Shown: positions 62,102-64,000 of the stretch, piece after piece
Layout of the letters: each line of letters starts with the position of its first letter
Numbering within the stretch: the stretch's first letter is position 1
Assembly: GCF_900176565.1 (NCBI RefSeq)
Contig: NZ_FXEH01000005.1
Location: forward strand, 769,384-833,383
Direction of reading: 5' to 3'
Length of the DNA: 64,000 nt
Source: Thalassobacillus devorans
GTDB taxonomy: Bacteria > Bacillota > Bacilli > Bacillales > Halobacillaceae
Program-made: the position numbers and the translations under genes
The notes under the pieces: model-generated
The model's input: only the letters and a program-made list of their open reading frames with translations
What the model was told of the DNA's origin: nothing
The model's database searches: none

Positions 62102-63202
62102 TTATGTTCTCCCCTTTGGAATGGCTGTCAATTTGATATCTTCGCCCACCATCTCTGTCGATTGAATACGTAAATCCAGGGCCTGCTTTAATTGCTCGAA
62201 GCCTTTTCCTTCTACGGGAGTAAGCGCGTTTTTACCACCTAGCAGTTTTGGAGCGATGTAGGTGATTAATTCGTTAATTTTACCTGCGCGTACAAAAGCA
62301 TCAGCTATCGTTCCTCCGCCTTCTACCAGCAGGGAGGTGACCTCTTTCTCCCCTAAATAGCTGAGAACTTCCGCAATTTTAATGGCAGGAGATTTAAGGG
62401 AAATTACTTCGACATGATTTTTAGAGCGATATGCTTTCAATTGATGAGGAGAGACTCTGCTGCTTGTAATAATCCAGGTCGGGGCCTCATCATTTTGAAG
62501 CAATTGAGAAGAAAGCGGCGTCCTTAAATGGTTATCCAGAATAATACGAATTGGATTCTTACCGTTTCCATCGATTCGGGTAGTCAACTTCGGATCATCG
62601 TTGATAACCGTCTGCACGCCGACCAGGATAGCATCACAGCGGCGACGGTAATTATGTCCGTCGTTCCTTGCCGCCTCTCCGGTTATCCATTTACTTTCCC
62701 CGGAGGAGGTAGCAATTTTTCCATCCAGCGTCATCGCGGTTTTTAAAAATACATACGGTGTGCCCGTTTCAATGTAATGAAAAAAGTCGGTGTTCAGGTG
62801 GTCTGCCTGTTCCTTCAATACGCCGGTCACTACTTCAATCCCGGCATTTTCCAACATCTTCACGCCTCTTCCCGCCACTTGGGGATTCGGATCGTTTGAT
62901 GCGATGACCACCCGCTTCATACCAGCGTCAATGATAGCCTGGGCGCACGGCGGAGTTTTTCCATAATGGCTGCAAGGTTCCAATGTCACATAAATGGTAG
63001 CGTCTTTTGCCTTATCTCCAGCCATCTTTAATGCGTTTATCTCCGCATGGGCTTCCCCCGCTTTAATATGGACACCAAGCCCGACTACTTCATTATCTTT
63101 AACGACTACCGCTCCTACAGCGGGGTTCGGCGAGGTCTGGCCTACTGTAGGTTTCGCCATATCAATGGCAAGCTTGATATATTGTTCATCTCTCTCCATC
63201 AT
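62102..63202 (-). CDS. ribD: Riboflavin deaminase/reductase
   Basis: 366 residues from ATG 63202 (GTGGAG seven bases upstream). N-terminal deaminase domain with zinc motif HAEINAL and PCSHYGKTPPCAQAI. C-terminal reductase domain with KTAMTLDGKIATSSGESKWITG and SLLVEGGGTIADAFVRAGKINE. It catalyses steps two and three of the GTP branch. First gene of the rib operon, downstream of an FMN riboswitch. Confidence 0.97.
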   Translation of the reverse strand: MMERDEQYIKLAIDMAKPTVGQTSPNPAVGAVVVKDNEVVGLGVHIKAGEAHAEINALKMAGDKAKDATIYVTLEPCSHYGKTPPCAQAIIDAGMKRVVIASNDPNPQVAGRGVKMLENAGIEVVTGVLKEQADHLNTDFFHYIETGTPYVFLKTAMTLDGKIATSSGESKWITGEAARNDGHNYRRRCDAILVGVQTVINDDPKLTTRIDGNGKNPIRIILDNHLRTPLSSQLLQNDEAPTWIITSSRVSPHQLKAYRSKNHVEVISLKSPAIKIAEVLSYLGEKEVTSLLVEGGGTIADAFVRAGKINELITYIAPKLLGGKNALTPVEGKGFEQLKQALDLRIQSTEMVGEDIKLTAIPKGRT

Positions 63203-63240
63203 TTCCTCACTCCACATCTTTGCTGCAGAAATTCTACAAA

Positions 63241-63275
63241 GAAAAACCCTGAAGAAGGCATACTTCTCCAGGGTC
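63241..63275 (-). terminator. Riboswitch-controlled terminator in rib leader
   Basis: ACCCTGGAGAAGTATGCC...TTCAGGGT on the minus strand is followed by TTTTTC, between the aptamer and ribD. It is the expression platform. Confidence 0.85.
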
Positions 63276-63345
63276 TGTAAACGTCTTTATTTTTGAGTAT
63301 GCTAAAGAAGCCATACTAACAGAATTTATGACCATTTACTTTTTT

Positions 63346-63520
63346 CCTTCTCCCATCCAGACTGTCACTGTCGGCTTTGGAATTTCACCAAATCAGGGGG
63401 AGAACCAGATGCAAAAGCACTTTTTCCATAGCCATTTATGGAGGTACTCCCCGTCGCGGGCTGAAAGCAATACGCTTATAACCGCCGGTTGAGAATTTCA
63501 CTCGACCCCGAAGGAACTTG
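63346..63520 (-). promoter_or_regulatory. FMN riboswitch (RFN element)
   Basis: On the minus strand the aptamer consensus is clear: CTTCGGGGTCGAGTGAAATT, CAACCGGCGGT, AGCCCGCGAC, then GGTGAAATTCC, AAAGCCGACAGT and CAGTCTGGATGGGAGAAGG at the 3' end. FMN binding would favour the downstream terminator and shut off ribD-ribE-ribBA-ribH. Confidence 0.95.
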
Positions 63521-63545
63521 ATACGTATTCGATTGACTTATACTA

Positions 63546-63574
63546 AATATAAAGGAAAAAGTCGTATTTAGCAA
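63546..63574 (-). promoter_or_regulatory. Candidate rib operon promoter
   Basis: TTGCTA (63574-63569), 17-bp spacer, TATATT (63551-63546) on the minus strand, ending about 26 bp upstream of the aptamer. Confidence 0.6.
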
Positions 63575-63670
63575 TTCATTAGTTTAATTAAGGCTTTACA
63601 CATATATTTCCACTATATTTTTCTTTTGCACGGCTACACTAAACATAAACATCATGAAGAGGTGCTGAGT

Positions 63671-63985
63671 ATGAAGCATAAAGAAAAACGAAAAGAACAA
63701 AAGTATACGGACTTCTCTAACGTAGAAACACAACGCAACTTTCTGGTACCAGAGGACTTTCCAGATGGCCCTTACGGTTCACCAATTCGAAAAGATGAGC
63801 CGGTGGAATATAAAAGCACCCCTTGGAAAGAGGGTCAACAATATTATAGTAATTTCGCTTATGAAAATCGCAATTTGCACGAGGATTTGCCCCGGCAATA
63901 TCCAGGAGCACATCCGACTCATGACGATAAAGAAATGGACAGTGAAGCCCCTTACGACAATGCTTCAAATAAAGGAGATAGTTAA
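63671..63985 (+). CDS. Small hydrophilic cytosolic protein
   Basis: 104 residues from ATG 63671 (GAGGTG upstream). No hydrophobic segment; rich in Lys, Glu, Asp, Tyr and Pro. The central VPEDFPDGPYGSP and WKEGQQYYSNFAYENRNLHEDLPRQYPGAHPTHDD are reminiscent of short Bacillaceae-specific proteins of unknown role. It is divergent from the rib operon. Confidence 0.7.
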   Translation: MKHKEKRKEQKYTDFSNVETQRNFLVPEDFPDGPYGSPIRKDEPVEYKSTPWKEGQQYYSNFAYENRNLHEDLPRQYPGAHPTHDDKEMDSEAPYDNASNKGDS

Positions 63986-64000
63986 AAAAAGTGCAAAGAG

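Overview
The window looks like a chromosomal segment of a Gram-positive, endospore-forming Bacillaceae, most plausibly a moderately halophilic one (Halobacillus/Virgibacillus-like; this is inference). The evidence is conserved B. subtilis-type gene order (argS-ywiB-speB-speE-pbpG-ywhD-ywhB, ywgA-ywfO-lipL, pta-hemQ-gerQ-ywdK-ywdI), the spore coat gene gerQ, strong AAGGAGG ribosome binding sites, frequent TTG/GTG starts, and an FMN-riboswitch-controlled rib operon. No rRNA or tRNA gene was seen.

Layout. (1) 1-11.5 kb, minus strand: an acyl-CoA degradation block (fadF, thiolase, 3-hydroxyacyl-CoA dehydrogenase, two acyl-CoA dehydrogenases, the B12-mutase chaperone meaB, a TetR regulator and the fused isobutyryl-CoA mutase icmF, which runs off the window). 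A FadR-type operator lies inside the fadF promoter, and a cre site and a second palindrome precede the thiolase gene. (2) 11.5-23.6 kb: cardiolipin synthase, argS, polyamine genes speB/speE, a class A PBP, ywhD, a tautomerase and an amidinohydrolase. An IS110-type element is inserted between ywiB and speB. (3) 23.8-25.1 kb: a tandem family of small KGG-repeat stress proteins. (4) 25.2-35.9 kb: ywgA/ywfO, lipL, pta, hemQ, gerQ, small membrane proteins, an NSS transporter and a frameshifted YwaF-like gene. (5) 36.4-39.7 kb: cytochrome c oxidase ctaC-ctaD-ctaE. (6) 39.9-44.6 kb: an RsbR-like STAS protein, an IS1182 element sitting between 30-bp direct repeats, and a phasin-like/UbiB-kinase pair. 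(7) 44.9-59.6 kb: secreted InhA-type protease, GNAT protein, maltose phosphorylase with a divergent AraC regulator, fructosamine-kinase-like gene, a broken DUF523/DUF1722 gene, a YjiH-type membrane protein, DJ-1/PfpI protein, acyltransferase, M29 aminopeptidase and cystine transporter. (8) 59.7-63.6 kb: ribD-ribE-ribBA-ribH behind an FMN riboswitch, then a small hydrophilic protein gene.

The most striking non-coding content is a family of long imperfect palindromes (about 105-120 bp cores). Three pairs are arranged as ~0.5-kb composite elements: two cores in inverted orientation, a 150-170-bp linker, and related outer ends containing GAAGACT. The IS110 element sits exactly inside one such core. 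Its 3' non-coding region folds on paper into two guide-bearing loops whose 6-7-nt guides match the occupied target site and the element's own ends. This is what a bridge RNA (seekRNA) programmed to insert into this host repeat would look like. A second core, at 57927-57939, carries the same 13-nt target unoccupied. This IS110/repeat pair is the best candidate for a little-described system in the window.
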